Of a stretch of DNA of 5,072 nt, positions 1 to 5,072 are shown piece after piece; position 1 is the first letter of the stretch, and each line of letters opens with the position of its first letter. The notes under the pieces were generated by a model, which saw only the letters and a list, made by a program, of their open reading frames with translations, searched no databases and was not told the origin of the DNA. The DNA comes from Alcaligenaceae bacterium (GTDB lineage: Bacteria > Pseudomonadota > Gammaproteobacteria > Burkholderiales > Burkholderiaceae_B), in contig JAJUJN010000184.1 of NCBI GenBank assembly GCA_029265335.1, positions 1-5,072 on the forward strand, given 5' to 3'. The translations under genes and the position numbers were made by a program.

Positions 1-105
1 GCCGGGCTCGAAGCCCGCAGCGCAGCCTTCGAGCCGCAAACTCGCGACGCGCTGCGCCGCCTCCTGGATCTGTACGTCGTCTGGCGTACGCCTTTTGGGT
101 GGCGA
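1..105. other. Unassigned left flank downstream of the hydrolase gene
   Basis: No gene can be assigned with confidence here. No ATG or GTG is available on the minus strand, so a new minus-strand gene could only begin at the single TTG in the GAGTTTGCGG context, which lacks a ribosome binding site. On the plus strand, the frame starting at base 1 is open and could be the 3' part of a converging gene. However, that same frame stays open to a TAA at 700-702, deep inside the hydrolase gene, which is what antisense frames of GC-rich genes often do. The other plus frames stop at about 124 and 168. The stretch also carries a 9-bp inverted repeat, listed separately. Confidence 0.3.
5..35. repeat. 9-bp perfect inverted repeat (stem-loop)
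   Basis: GGCTCGAAG at 5-13 is the exact reverse complement of CTTCGAGCC at 27-35, with a 13-base GC-rich loop. It lies about 70 bases downstream of the hydrolase stop codon. There is no T-run on either strand, so it is not a standard intrinsic terminator. It could be a 3'-end stabilising hairpin, or could lie inside a gene that continues beyond the window. Confidence 0.4.
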
Positions 106-1770
106 TCAGCCTCCGCGATATTCGTAGCCGTCGCCTTGTTGTGCCTTTTGCAGCAAAACTTGTTTGAGGCGTTCGATTTCAGCGGGTGTGAACGAATCGA
201 TACCGGTGACTTCCAGCCACCCATCGAGGTAATGCTGAGGCGCATACACATGCCCGTACCCCAAGGGCACGGTATCCGACAGCGGCATGTCAATCAGCAC
301 CTGCAACATGCTGACCGCGGGATACCACGCCAGCAGTGGCGACACATCGGGGCCACGCGGCGACTTCATCCAGTCGGCCTCACGGTAAAACAGACTGCGC
401 TCAAAAAATGTGATCGCATCGCTCGCATATTGCAGAAACACGAATCGCGAGTTACCCCAGGGGGCGTCGGCGCCACTGTAGGTGCCATTCTGATTCATGA
501 AACGGACAAACCTGCCCTGCTCCACCACCGGCAACCATTCGGGCGTGTTGGCCTCACGCTGATTGGTGAGGTTTCGCCACAGCTCGCTCGGGAAGGGGGG
601 GCCACTCCAGAGCGCGCCATCGATGGGGTCACCGAGGATGTCGAACAAGGTAAACGACCGTTGAGAGTTGAACGCACCCAGACTCAAGCCGTGGAGGTAT
701 AACTTGGGTCGACTACCTGGGGGCAGTGTCTTCCAGTGCCCGTAAACCGCTCTAAACAAAGCCTGAGCAGATTCCATCCCGCTTTCTGGTTGAAAAACCA
801 AAGACATCGGGCTGTTGAGATAAGAATATTGCAGCGCCACACTGGCAATATCACCTTCGTAGAGATACTCCAGGCCATCCGTGGCAGAAGGGTCGATCCA
901 CCCGGTGCCCGTGGGGGTGATTACCACCAGGGCAGAGCGTGCAAAAGCACCCACTCGAATCAATTCGTCGAGCAAGAGCTGCGCGCGCGCCTCTGCCGTG
1001 TCGGCCATTTGCAAGCCGGCGTAAAGCCGGATGGGCTCCATCGCTTCACGCTGGGTGAAGGCTGAAATCTGGGCTGCTGAGGGGCCAGACGCCACAAATT
1101 CTCTACCGGCACGCCCCAGTTTCTGCCAATCGAGCCGAGACTCTTTGCTACCCGCTCGTTCCGCTATCAGGGGTTGCGGCCGATCGGGTTCGAGCAAGGC
1201 GTCGTATTGCTGAAATGTACGATCCGCAAACTGAAAGGCATACTTCAGCAGCACGCCATTGGCGAGAGTCACGATGAGAAGCACTGCGAGCGTGGCTCCC
1301 AGCACCAGAGAAACGCGACGCGGAAACCGGGAGTAGAGCCAGCGCGACAATGTTCGACCAAATGCGAGGAGCAAACGCGCAAGAACGTAGAAGAGAATGA
1401 AGGTGAGCAGCGCAACCAGGAATACGTAAACCGGATAGCCGGTTTCCAGTGGCTCCATCCCTACCGCGAGGCGAACCGAGTTCTGCCAGGCCTTGACGTG
1501 ATACAGAGAAACGACAAGCAACGCCAGGCTCGCAATCGCCAAAGCCCACTTCAGGTAACGCATCGGGCGGAGCGAAAGCTGTGGCAGCTCGAGATAACGC
1601 CAAAGACCCTGCAGCACCATGCCCAAGAGATAACCCGCCGCAAAAGCTATGCCAGAAAGCACCCCTTGGACCATATAGGTTCTGGGTATGAGGCTGGGGG
1701 TGAGTGAGGCAGCGAATAAAATAACCCCACAAATTAGGCCAAAGCCATATACCGCTTTTTTTGTGCGCAC
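106..1770 (-). CDS. Membrane-anchored alpha/beta hydrolase, Abhydrolase_9 type
   Basis: A 554-residue predicted inner-membrane protein. The N-terminal half has about five hydrophobic segments (roughly residues 8-27, 34-55, 74-92, 112-137 and 153-176), beginning with an ASLTPSLIPR stretch typical of the Abhydrolase_9 N-terminal region. The C-terminal half is an alpha/beta hydrolase. GTGWIDP is at 287-293, a GxSxG nucleophile elbow (GLSLG, Ser363) follows RPKLYLH, and an ALWSGPPFP block is near 386-394. A probable acid is Asp451 in YASDAITFF, and a probable catalytic His507 is in GYGHVY. The length fits the family. The start is GTG: an in-frame TGA lies just upstream, and GGAG sits 9 bases before it. 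The elbow reads GLSLG where I recall GESLG as the commoner family form. The substrate is unknown; an esterase or lipase-like activity on a membrane-proximal substrate is inference. It appears to be a single-gene unit with its own promoter, 252 bases below the Rid gene. Confidence 0.9.
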   Translation of the reverse strand: MRTKKAVYGFGLICGVILFAASLTPSLIPRTYMVQGVLSGIAFAAGYLLGMVLQGLWRYLELPQLSLRPMRYLKWALAIASLALLVVSLYHVKAWQNSVRLAVGMEPLETGYPVYVFLVALLTFILFYVLARLLLAFGRTLSRWLYSRFPRRVSLVLGATLAVLLIVTLANGVLLKYAFQFADRTFQQYDALLEPDRPQPLIAERAGSKESRLDWQKLGRAGREFVASGPSAAQISAFTQREAMEPIRLYAGLQMADTAEARAQLLLDELIRVGAFARSALVVITPTGTGWIDPSATDGLEYLYEGDIASVALQYSYLNSPMSLVFQPESGMESAQALFRAVYGHWKTLPPGSRPKLYLHGLSLGAFNSQRSFTLFDILGDPIDGALWSGPPFPSELWRNLTNQREANTPEWLPVVEQGRFVRFMNQNGTYSGADAPWGNSRFVFLQYASDAITFFERSLFYREADWMKSPRGPDVSPLLAWYPAVSMLQVLIDMPLSDTVPLGYGHVYAPQHYLDGWLEVTGIDSFTPAEIERLKQVLLQKAQQGDGYEYRGG

Positions 1771-1779
1771 TGATATCCA

Positions 1780-1783
1780 CTCC
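1780..1783 (-). promoter_or_regulatory. Ribosome binding site supporting the GTG start of the hydrolase
   Basis: The minus strand reads GGAG followed by nine bases and then GTG at 1770-1768. An in-frame TGA six codons before the GTG excludes any longer start, and the next in-frame ATG (residue 33) would remove the first membrane segment. This site therefore fixes the start. The GTG lies inside an 8-bp palindrome (GTGCGCAC, 1763-1770). Confidence 0.65.
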
Positions 1784-1835
1784 GATCAAACCGACGCTTT
1801 ATGATAATTGTTGGAACTTTTAATGAGCGCGGATG

Positions 1836-1841
1836 ATTATA
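1836..1841 (-). promoter_or_regulatory. Candidate -10 element for the hydrolase gene
   Basis: The minus strand carries a perfect TATAAT here in an AT-rich patch, 65 bases before the GTG start. It would give a leader of roughly 55-60 bases. No convincing -35 hexamer is found at 15-19 bases spacing (the 17-base position reads ACCGCA), and there is no TG extension of the -10. It would therefore be a weak or activator-dependent sigma-70 promoter. The call rests on the hexamer and its position only. Confidence 0.4.
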
Positions 1842-1915
1842 GAGAGTTAACAGCAACTTGCGGTTGTGGCGGGTGCCTTGGTGATTGTGCCGCCAAAGTG
1901 AGGTGGCGAGGGCGC

Positions 1916-1934
1916 GCTCCGTTTTGGACGGAGC
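1916..1934. repeat. 7-bp perfect hairpin in the spacer between the Rid and hydrolase genes
   Basis: GCTCCGT at 1916-1922 pairs perfectly with ACGGAGC at 1928-1934 around a 5-base loop. Neither strand has a T-tract after the stem, so it is not a classical terminator. It stands next to the stronger hairpin at 1948-1980. Together they could form a structured 3' end of the Rid transcript. Confidence 0.45.
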
Positions 1935-1947
1935 ATCGTTGCCGAGA

Positions 1948-1980
1948 GGTGCCCCGAATTGAACGGGGTTACGGGGCACC
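1948..1980 (-). terminator. 9-bp GC-rich stem-loop downstream of the Rid gene (possible transcript end)
   Basis: GGTGCCCCG at 1948-1956 is the exact complement of CGGGGCACC at 1972-1980, with a 15-base loop, 42 bases after the Rid stop codon. A shorter alternative pairs 1952-1956 with 1964-1968 around a 7-base loop. On the minus strand this reads CCCCG-TTCAATT-CGGGG, which resembles a tRNA T-arm. There is no U-tract (TCTCGG follows on the minus strand), so if it ends transcription it would need Rho or would act as a 3' stabiliser. The stem is certain; the role is inference. Confidence 0.35.
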
Positions 1981-2022
1981 GCATGCATTGGTTGGTGAAG
2001 CGCAGCCTTGACGAAACGCCGC

Positions 2023-2439
2023 TTATGCCGGCACAGCCGCGATTGCGTCGATCTCGAACAGCATGGAATCCAGCGCCAGACGTGGTACCGGTATCAGCGT
2101 AGCGGTAGGCTTGGGGCCATCGCCAAACACCTTGACCAGCTCGGCACCGTACACCGGCAGCTTGGCTTCGGTGTGATCCACGATGTACACCGTTAGCCGC
2201 ACAATATCCTGGACGGTGCCCCCCGCTGCTTCCACTGCCACTTTCAAATTGTGCAGGGCGCGCGCCACCTGTGCCTGGAAGTCGGGCTCGTGCACTCCCT
2301 GTTCATTTTCGCCGCCTTGCCCCGCGATGAACACCAGACGCCTGCCCGCTGGCACTTCGCCCAGGTGGGAATAGCCAAATACCGAGCTGTCGTAGAGGCC
2401 GGGCGGGTTATGGAGACGAACGGGTGCTTGTTTTGCCAT
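2023..2439 (-). CDS. Rid (YjgF/YER057c/UK114) family protein, lacking the canonical arginine
   Basis: A 138-residue soluble protein of usual family length. Family features in order: RLVFIAGQGG (34-43) on the early beta strand, QVARALHNLKVAVEAAGG (57-74) covering the first helix, VQDIVRLTVYIVD (76-88), and the C-terminal strand LFEIDAIAAV (127-136). Canonical RidA proteins are trimeric and hydrolyse reactive 2-aminoacrylate and related imines using an arginine (Arg105 in E. coli) in a PARS motif. Here the aligned stretch is PTATLI (111-116), so Ala113 takes the arginine position. This protein is probably not a classical 2-aminoacrylate deaminase and belongs to one of the Rid subfamilies without that residue, so its reaction is unknown. 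It follows the ABC ATPase gene by 102 bases on the same strand. Its ribosome binding site (GGAG at 2447-2450, 7 bases before ATG) lies inside an inverted repeat. Confidence 0.9.
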   Translation of the reverse strand: MAKQAPVRLHNPPGLYDSSVFGYSHLGEVPAGRRLVFIAGQGGENEQGVHEPDFQAQVARALHNLKVAVEAAGGTVQDIVRLTVYIVDHTEAKLPVYGAELVKVFGDGPKPTATLIPVPRLALDSMLFEIDAIAAVPA

Positions 2440-2455
2440 GGTAAAGCTCCAACAT
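2408..2455 (-). other. Possible 15-codon leader ORF overlapping the Rid start
   Basis: A short frame MLELYHGKTSTRSSP begins at ATG 2455-2453 and ends at TAA 2410-2408. It is preceded by a strong Shine-Dalgarno GGAGGT (2466-2461) with a 5-base spacer, better than the GGAG that serves the Rid gene. It runs through the Rid ribosome binding site and start in a different frame, so translating it would open the local stem and also compete with Rid initiation. There is no conservation evidence and the peptide has no recognisable feature. Confidence 0.2.
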
Positions 2456-2513
2456 TGAAAACCTCCGGCCGATTCGTGCCGGTCCAGCGTTGGAGCATAG
2501 CTCGCGGGCCGGA
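2446..2513 (-). promoter_or_regulatory. Structured leader of the Rid gene that can hide its ribosome binding site
   Basis: Read on the minus strand, GCTCCAAC (2496-2489) pairs perfectly with GTTGGAGC (2453-2446), and the second arm contains the GGAG that serves the Rid start. Inside this stem, CCGGC (2482-2478) pairs with GCCGG (2469-2465) around an 8-base loop. A competing 7-bp pairing joins TCCGGCC (2513-2507) to GGCCGGA (2470-2464). It uses the same bases as the inner stem and crosses the outer one, so the two folds are effectively exclusive. That is the layout of a translational switch. I do not recognise a known riboswitch class. The pairings are visible in the sequence; the regulatory role is inference. 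Confidence 0.4.
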
Positions 2514-2522
2514 TGGCGGGAA

Positions 2523-2550
2523 CCCGGCTTTACCCCGTCTTTCAGCCGGG
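2523..2550 (-). repeat. 7-bp inverted repeat straddling the stop codon of the second ATPase gene
   Basis: CCCGGCT at 2523-2529 pairs with AGCCGGG at 2544-2550 around a 14-base loop that contains most of the TGA stop (2544-2542). No T-run follows on the minus strand (TTCCCGCC), so strong intrinsic termination is unlikely. It could partly separate transport-operon transcription from the Rid gene, or simply protect the 3' end of the operon message. Confidence 0.35.
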
Positions 2551-3654
2551 CTGAGTGTTGGCCCGGTCTTTGCTGCGTTGGGCATACAGGGCAAGACGTT
2601 TGGCAGTTCGATCCGGCGTGGGTGTGTCGCGAGTGAGGTCGAGCGCCACAGGAATGTCGTTGACCCGGTGACAAGCCACGGCGTGGCCAGGTGTGTTGTC
2701 GAGCAGTTCGGGCACCTCGCTGCGGCAGCGGTCGATCACGAATGGACACCGGGTGTGGAAGCGACAACCCGAGGGCGGGTTGGTGGGGCTGGGCAGCTCA
2801 CCTCGTACCGCTTGCCGTGCCACCCGATAATCAGGGTCGGGTCGGGGAATCGCGCTGAGCAACATACGTGTGTAAGGGTGTCGCGGTGTGGCGAACAGGC
2901 TGTGGGCCGGGGCCACTTCCATCAGCTTACCCAGGTACATGACCGCCACGCGGTCGGCCATATGCTTGACCACGGCCAGATCGTGGGCGATGAACAAATA
3001 GGCGAGGCCCAGACGGCGTTGGAGATCCTGCAGCAGGTTCACGACCTGAGCCTGAATCGACACATCCAGCGCCGACACCGGTTCATCCAGCACCACCAAT
3101 TCGGGCTCGAGCGCCAGGGCGCGGGCGATACCAATACGTTGGCGCTGACCGCCGGAGAACTCGTGGGGGTAGCGACTGGCTTGCCAAGGCGCGAGGTTCA
3201 CCAAACTCAGCAGCGCATCCACCCGTTTGCGACGCTCGGCAGCGTCTCCCAGTTTGTGCACGATGAGCGGCTCTTCGAGAATCTGGCGCACGTTCATGCG
3301 CGGATTCAATGAAGCGAATGGATCCTGAAACACCATCTGCATGGAGCGGCGCAACGGACGCAATTGGCTTTCGCCCATTGTGGTGATATCGGTGCTACGA
3401 AAGGCAATACGCCCGCTACTGGCATCGATCAAACGTAGCGCGAGCCGGGCCACGGTGGACTTGCCCGAGCCGCTTTCGCCCACCAAGGCCAGGGTTTCGC
3501 CTGGTTGGATGGCAAACGATACTCCGTCGACAGCGCGCACCGTACCGGCTCGGCCCGCGCTGAAAATACCCTGCTTGGCTCGAAAGTACTTGCCAACATC
3601 GTGCAGCTCCAGCAAGGGCGGCTGGGCATGAGGGGTGGAGGGCGTGGGCTTCAT
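2542..3654 (-). CDS. Peptide-type ABC importer ATPase, OppF/DppF family
   Basis: A 370-residue cytoplasmic ATPase that would pair with the upstream OppD/DppD-type subunit to power a two-permease importer. Motifs: Walker A GESGSGKS (59-66), Q-loop Gln110 in VFQDP, signature FSGGQRQR (166-173), Walker B LVVLDEP with Glu191, D-loop SALD (194-197) and switch His224. The C-terminal oligopeptide-type extension shows RHPYT (258-262) and four cysteines: Cys297 and Cys303 in SGCRFHTRC, Cys310 and Cys328. The ATG at 3654 is chosen because it overlaps the stop of the previous gene as ATGA and has AGGAGGTG just upstream. A longer in-frame start at 3711 would run inside that gene. About 40 residues after the last cysteine are low-similarity tail. 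The ligand could be di- or oligopeptides, or another substrate of this family. A binding protein would be needed to decide and is not in view. Confidence 0.93.
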   Translation of the reverse strand: MKPTPSTPHAQPPLLELHDVGKYFRAKQGIFSAGRAGTVRAVDGVSFAIQPGETLALVGESGSGKSTVARLALRLIDASSGRIAFRSTDITTMGESQLRPLRRSMQMVFQDPFASLNPRMNVRQILEEPLIVHKLGDAAERRKRVDALLSLVNLAPWQASRYPHEFSGGQRQRIGIARALALEPELVVLDEPVSALDVSIQAQVVNLLQDLQRRLGLAYLFIAHDLAVVKHMADRVAVMYLGKLMEVAPAHSLFATPRHPYTRMLLSAIPRPDPDYRVARQAVRGELPSPTNPPSGCRFHTRCPFVIDRCRSEVPELLDNTPGHAVACHRVNDIPVALDLTRDTPTPDRTAKRLALYAQRSKDRANTQPG

Positions 3655-4658
3655 GACACCTCCTCGCCAGCGCGCACATGTGGCGCCAGCTCCACGGGGG
3701 CGTGAATGCAAGCCGCGCCATGCCCTGGCTCTAGCTCCCGCAGATCGGGATCGATCTGCTCACAGGCCGCCGAGGCAAACACACAGCGCGGTGCAAACCG
3801 GCAGCCAGTTGGCATCGCGTCGGGCGGCGGCAGCGTGCCGTCGATCGCCAATAGCCGTTCTCGCCGCTCTTCGATGCGCGGCATGCTGCCCAGCAGCCCC
3901 AGGGTATAGGGATGTTGCGGGTCGTGAAACAGGGTGTGCACCGGCGCCGCTTCTACCACACGCCCGGCGTACATCACCACAATTCGGTTGGCCATGCCAG
4001 CCACCACGCCCAGGTCGTGAGTGATAAGCAGAATCGCCATGCCGGTGTCGGCCTGAATGTCGCGCAAAAGATCCAGCACTTGCGCCTGCACGGTGACGTC
4101 GAGTGCGGTCGTGGGTTCATCCGCAATCAGAATGTCCGGATTGCCCGCCAAAGCCATGGCGATCATCACCCGTTGCCGCATTCCGCCCGACATCTGGTGC
4201 GGGTAATCGTGGAAGCGTTGGGCTGCCGCAGGTATTTGCACCCGCTCAAGGGCTGCGATGGCGCGGCGCTTGAGTTCAGCATCGCTGGCGCCCCGTTCGT
4301 GAGCTTTCATGGCTTCGATGATCTGGTAGCCCACTGTGTACACCGGATTGAGGCTGGTCATGGGCTCCTGAAAGATCATGGCGATTCGGCGACCGCGCAG
4401 CCGGCGCATTTCGCGATAGGGCATACCTACCAGTTCACGACCCTCGAGCCGGATGCTGCCGCTGGCGATGCGGCCAGGCACCGGCACCAGCCCCATGAGC
4501 GAAAGCGAAAGCATCGATTTGCCACAACCACTTTCACCCACCACCCCCAGGGTTTGTCCACGCTCAAGTGACAGGGACACGCCATCAACGGCGGCCAGCT
4601 CGCCACTGCCAGTGGCAAAGACAGTGCGCAGATCGGAGACTTCGAGCAGTGCGGACAT
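3651..4658 (-). CDS. Peptide-type ABC importer ATPase, OppD/DppD family
   Basis: A 335-residue cytoplasmic ATPase, the first of the pair. Motifs: Walker A GESGCGKS (41-48), Q-loop Gln97 in [11 protein letters not shown], signature MSGGMRQR (156-163), Walker B ILIADEP with Glu181, D-loop [10 protein letters not shown] starting at 185, and switch His214. The signature MSGGMRQR and [16 protein letters not shown] are typical of the D subunit rather than F. The C-terminal extension has QHPYT (248-252) and cysteines 286, 292, 299 and 317, spaced as in its partner. The start at 4658 lies 5 bases after the permease stop without a good Shine-Dalgarno, so translation probably depends on coupling to the permease gene. 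The 3' end overlaps the next gene by 4 bases. All catalytic residues are present. The substrate is not determined by this subunit. Confidence 0.93.
   Translation of the reverse strand: MSALLEVSDLRTVFATGSGELAAVDGVSLSLERGQTLGVVGESGCGKSMLSLSLMGLVPVPGRIASGSIRLEGRELVGMPYREMRRLRGRRIAMIFQEPMTSLNPVYTVGYQIIEAMKAHERGASDAELKRRAIAALERVQIPAAAQRFHDYPHQMSGGMRQRVMIAMALAGNPDILIADEPTTALDVTVQAQVLDLLRDIQADTGMAILLITHDLGVVAGMANRIVVMYAGRVVEAAPVHTLFHDPQHPYTLGLLGSMPRIEERRERLLAIDGTLPPPDAMPTGCRFAPRCVFASAACEQIDPDLRELEPGHGAACIHAPVELAPHVRAGEEVS
3657..3664 (-). promoter_or_regulatory. Very strong ribosome binding site of the second ATPase gene
   Basis: AGGAGGTG on the minus strand matches the 16S anti-Shine-Dalgarno over eight bases and lies inside the 3' end of the previous gene. 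From AGGAGG there are 4 bases to the ATG at 3654. This decides the start and, with the 4-base gene overlap, indicates translational coupling plus independent loading. Confidence 0.8.
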
Positions 4659-4663
4659 AAGCG

Positions 4664-5072
4664 TTAAAGACGTCTGGCCTTGGGGTCGAGCACACGCTGC
4701 AACCCTTCATGGAACATATTGAGGCTCAGCACCAGCAAAATGATGGCCAGGCCGGGAAAGATGGCCAGGTGCGGAGCCAGCAGCACGGCAGTGCGGCTTT
4801 GCGCCAGCATCGCTCCCCACTCCGGCATGGGCGGTTGTGCCCCCAGACCGAGAAAGCTGAGACTGGCGCACGTAAGGATGGCGATACCTACACGCAGTAT
4901 GGCCAGCGCCATGATGGGCGGTGCAATGTTGGGAAACACGTGCCGCCGCAGAATGCGCCAATGGCTCATGCCGATGGCGCGGCAGGCTTCGATATAGGGC
5001 TCTTCTTTGAGCGATAACGTGGAGCCGCGGGCAAAACGGGCAATAATGGGAATGCTGTAGATGGCCACTGCC
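4664..5072 (-). CDS. Peptide-type ABC importer permease, OppC/DppC family (3' part, cut by window edge)
   Basis: About 135 C-terminal codons of an inner-membrane permease; the 5' part lies beyond position 5072. The frame is open to the edge, and the GTG at 5068 is an internal valine, not a start. Visible features: the EAA loop that docks on the ATPase (EACRAIG, Glu codon at 4990, then HVFP 11 residues further on); the hydrophobic segment LAILRVGIAILTCASLSFLG; the LSFLGLGAQPPMPEWG block characteristic of the C-type permease; and a last membrane helix ending in NMFHEGLQRVLDPK. It precedes the D-type ATPase by 5 bases. The usual order for these operons is binding protein, B permease, C permease, D, F, so the missing genes are expected to the right. 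Confidence 0.93.
   Translation of the reverse strand, partial: AVAIYSIPIIARFARGSTLSLKEEPYIEACRAIGMSHWRILRRHVFPNIAPPIMALAILRVGIAILTCASLSFLGLGAQPPMPEWGAMLAQSRTAVLLAPHLAIFPGLAIILLVLSLNMFHEGLQRVLDPKARRL

Noticed and set aside
136..702. Long plus-strand open frame (188 codons from ATG) opposite the hydrolase C-terminal domain
   Set aside because: The translation has no recognisable domain and is rich in His, Gln and Arg as antisense frames of GC-rich genes are. The opposite strand carries a clear family match with its catalytic residues in this interval.
1945..1968. tRNA gene suggested by the T-arm-like CCCCG-TTCAATT-CGGGG on the minus strand
   Set aside because: The next seven bases (CACCTCT) have no matching 5' acceptor strand about 70 bases upstream, no anticodon or D arm is found, and no CCA follows.
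1734..1988. 84-codon minus-strand frame spanning the spacer and the hydrolase start
   Set aside because: No good ribosome binding site, the frame runs through two hairpins and the -10 element, and it overlaps the hydrolase start out of frame. It shows no protein family feature.
2494..2522. Sigma-70 promoter for the Rid gene (TATGCT at 2499-2494 with TTCCCG 17 bases upstream)
   Set aside because: The -10 matches only 4 of 6 positions and the -35 about 3 of 6 in a GC-rich context. It is too weak to list, although the Rid gene may still have its own promoter.
2251..3312. 353-codon plus-strand open frame opposite the Rid gene start and the second ATPase gene
   Set aside because: It is antisense to intact Walker B, signature and H-loop motifs, contains many His, Arg and Gln residues with no domain, and crosses two real genes and their spacer.
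3655..3711. Longer start for the second ATPase at 3711
   Set aside because: It would overlap the preceding gene by about 60 bases and add a residue stretch unlike the family. The ATG at 3654 has a near-perfect ribosome binding site and an ATGA overlap.
5066..5068. GTG at 5068 as the start of the permease gene
   Set aside because: The frame continues upstream to the window edge, and a 134-residue product would lack most of the membrane helices that permeases of this family have. It is an internal valine codon of a truncated gene.

Overview
The window holds one strand of genes only: every well-supported gene reads right to left (minus strand). The base composition is moderately GC-rich, coding spacing is tight, and Shine-Dalgarno sequences are good. 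The gene families (Dpp/Opp-type ABC transporter, Rid protein, membrane-anchored alpha/beta hydrolase of the Abhydrolase_9 type) fit a proteobacterial chromosome, probably gammaproteobacterial. That placement rests on protein style and gene order, and no rRNA or tRNA is present to confirm it.

Right part (2542-5072): the distal end of a peptide-type ABC importer operon. A permease C-terminus, cut by the window edge, is followed 5 bases later by an OppD/DppD-type ATPase. That gene overlaps by 4 bases (ATGA) an OppF/DppF-type ATPase with a very strong ribosome binding site. The first permease and the substrate-binding protein are not in view and probably lie upstream, beyond position 5072. Both ATPases have intact nucleotide-binding motifs and a C-terminal oligopeptide-type extension with four cysteines.

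Middle (2023-2541): a 102-base spacer, then a 138-residue Rid (YjgF/YER057c/UK114) family protein. The spacer is rich in inverted repeats. One perfect 8-bp repeat places the ribosome binding site of the Rid gene inside a stem, and a second 7-bp repeat competes with it, so the leader looks like a two-state RNA switch. The Rid protein appears to lack the arginine that canonical RidA imine deaminases use.

Left part (1-2022): a 252-base spacer with GC-rich hairpins and an AT-rich start-proximal part carrying a perfect TATAAT. It is followed by a 554-residue membrane-anchored alpha/beta hydrolase with a GTG start. The last 105 bases hold a 9-bp inverted repeat and no gene that can be assigned.

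Taken together: a peptide (or similar small-molecule) uptake operon ends in a Rid gene with its own structured leader. A separately promoted membrane hydrolase of unknown substrate lies downstream. I saw no mobile element, CRISPR array, toxin-antitoxin pair or defence gene. The most interesting candidate is the structured leader in front of the Rid gene.
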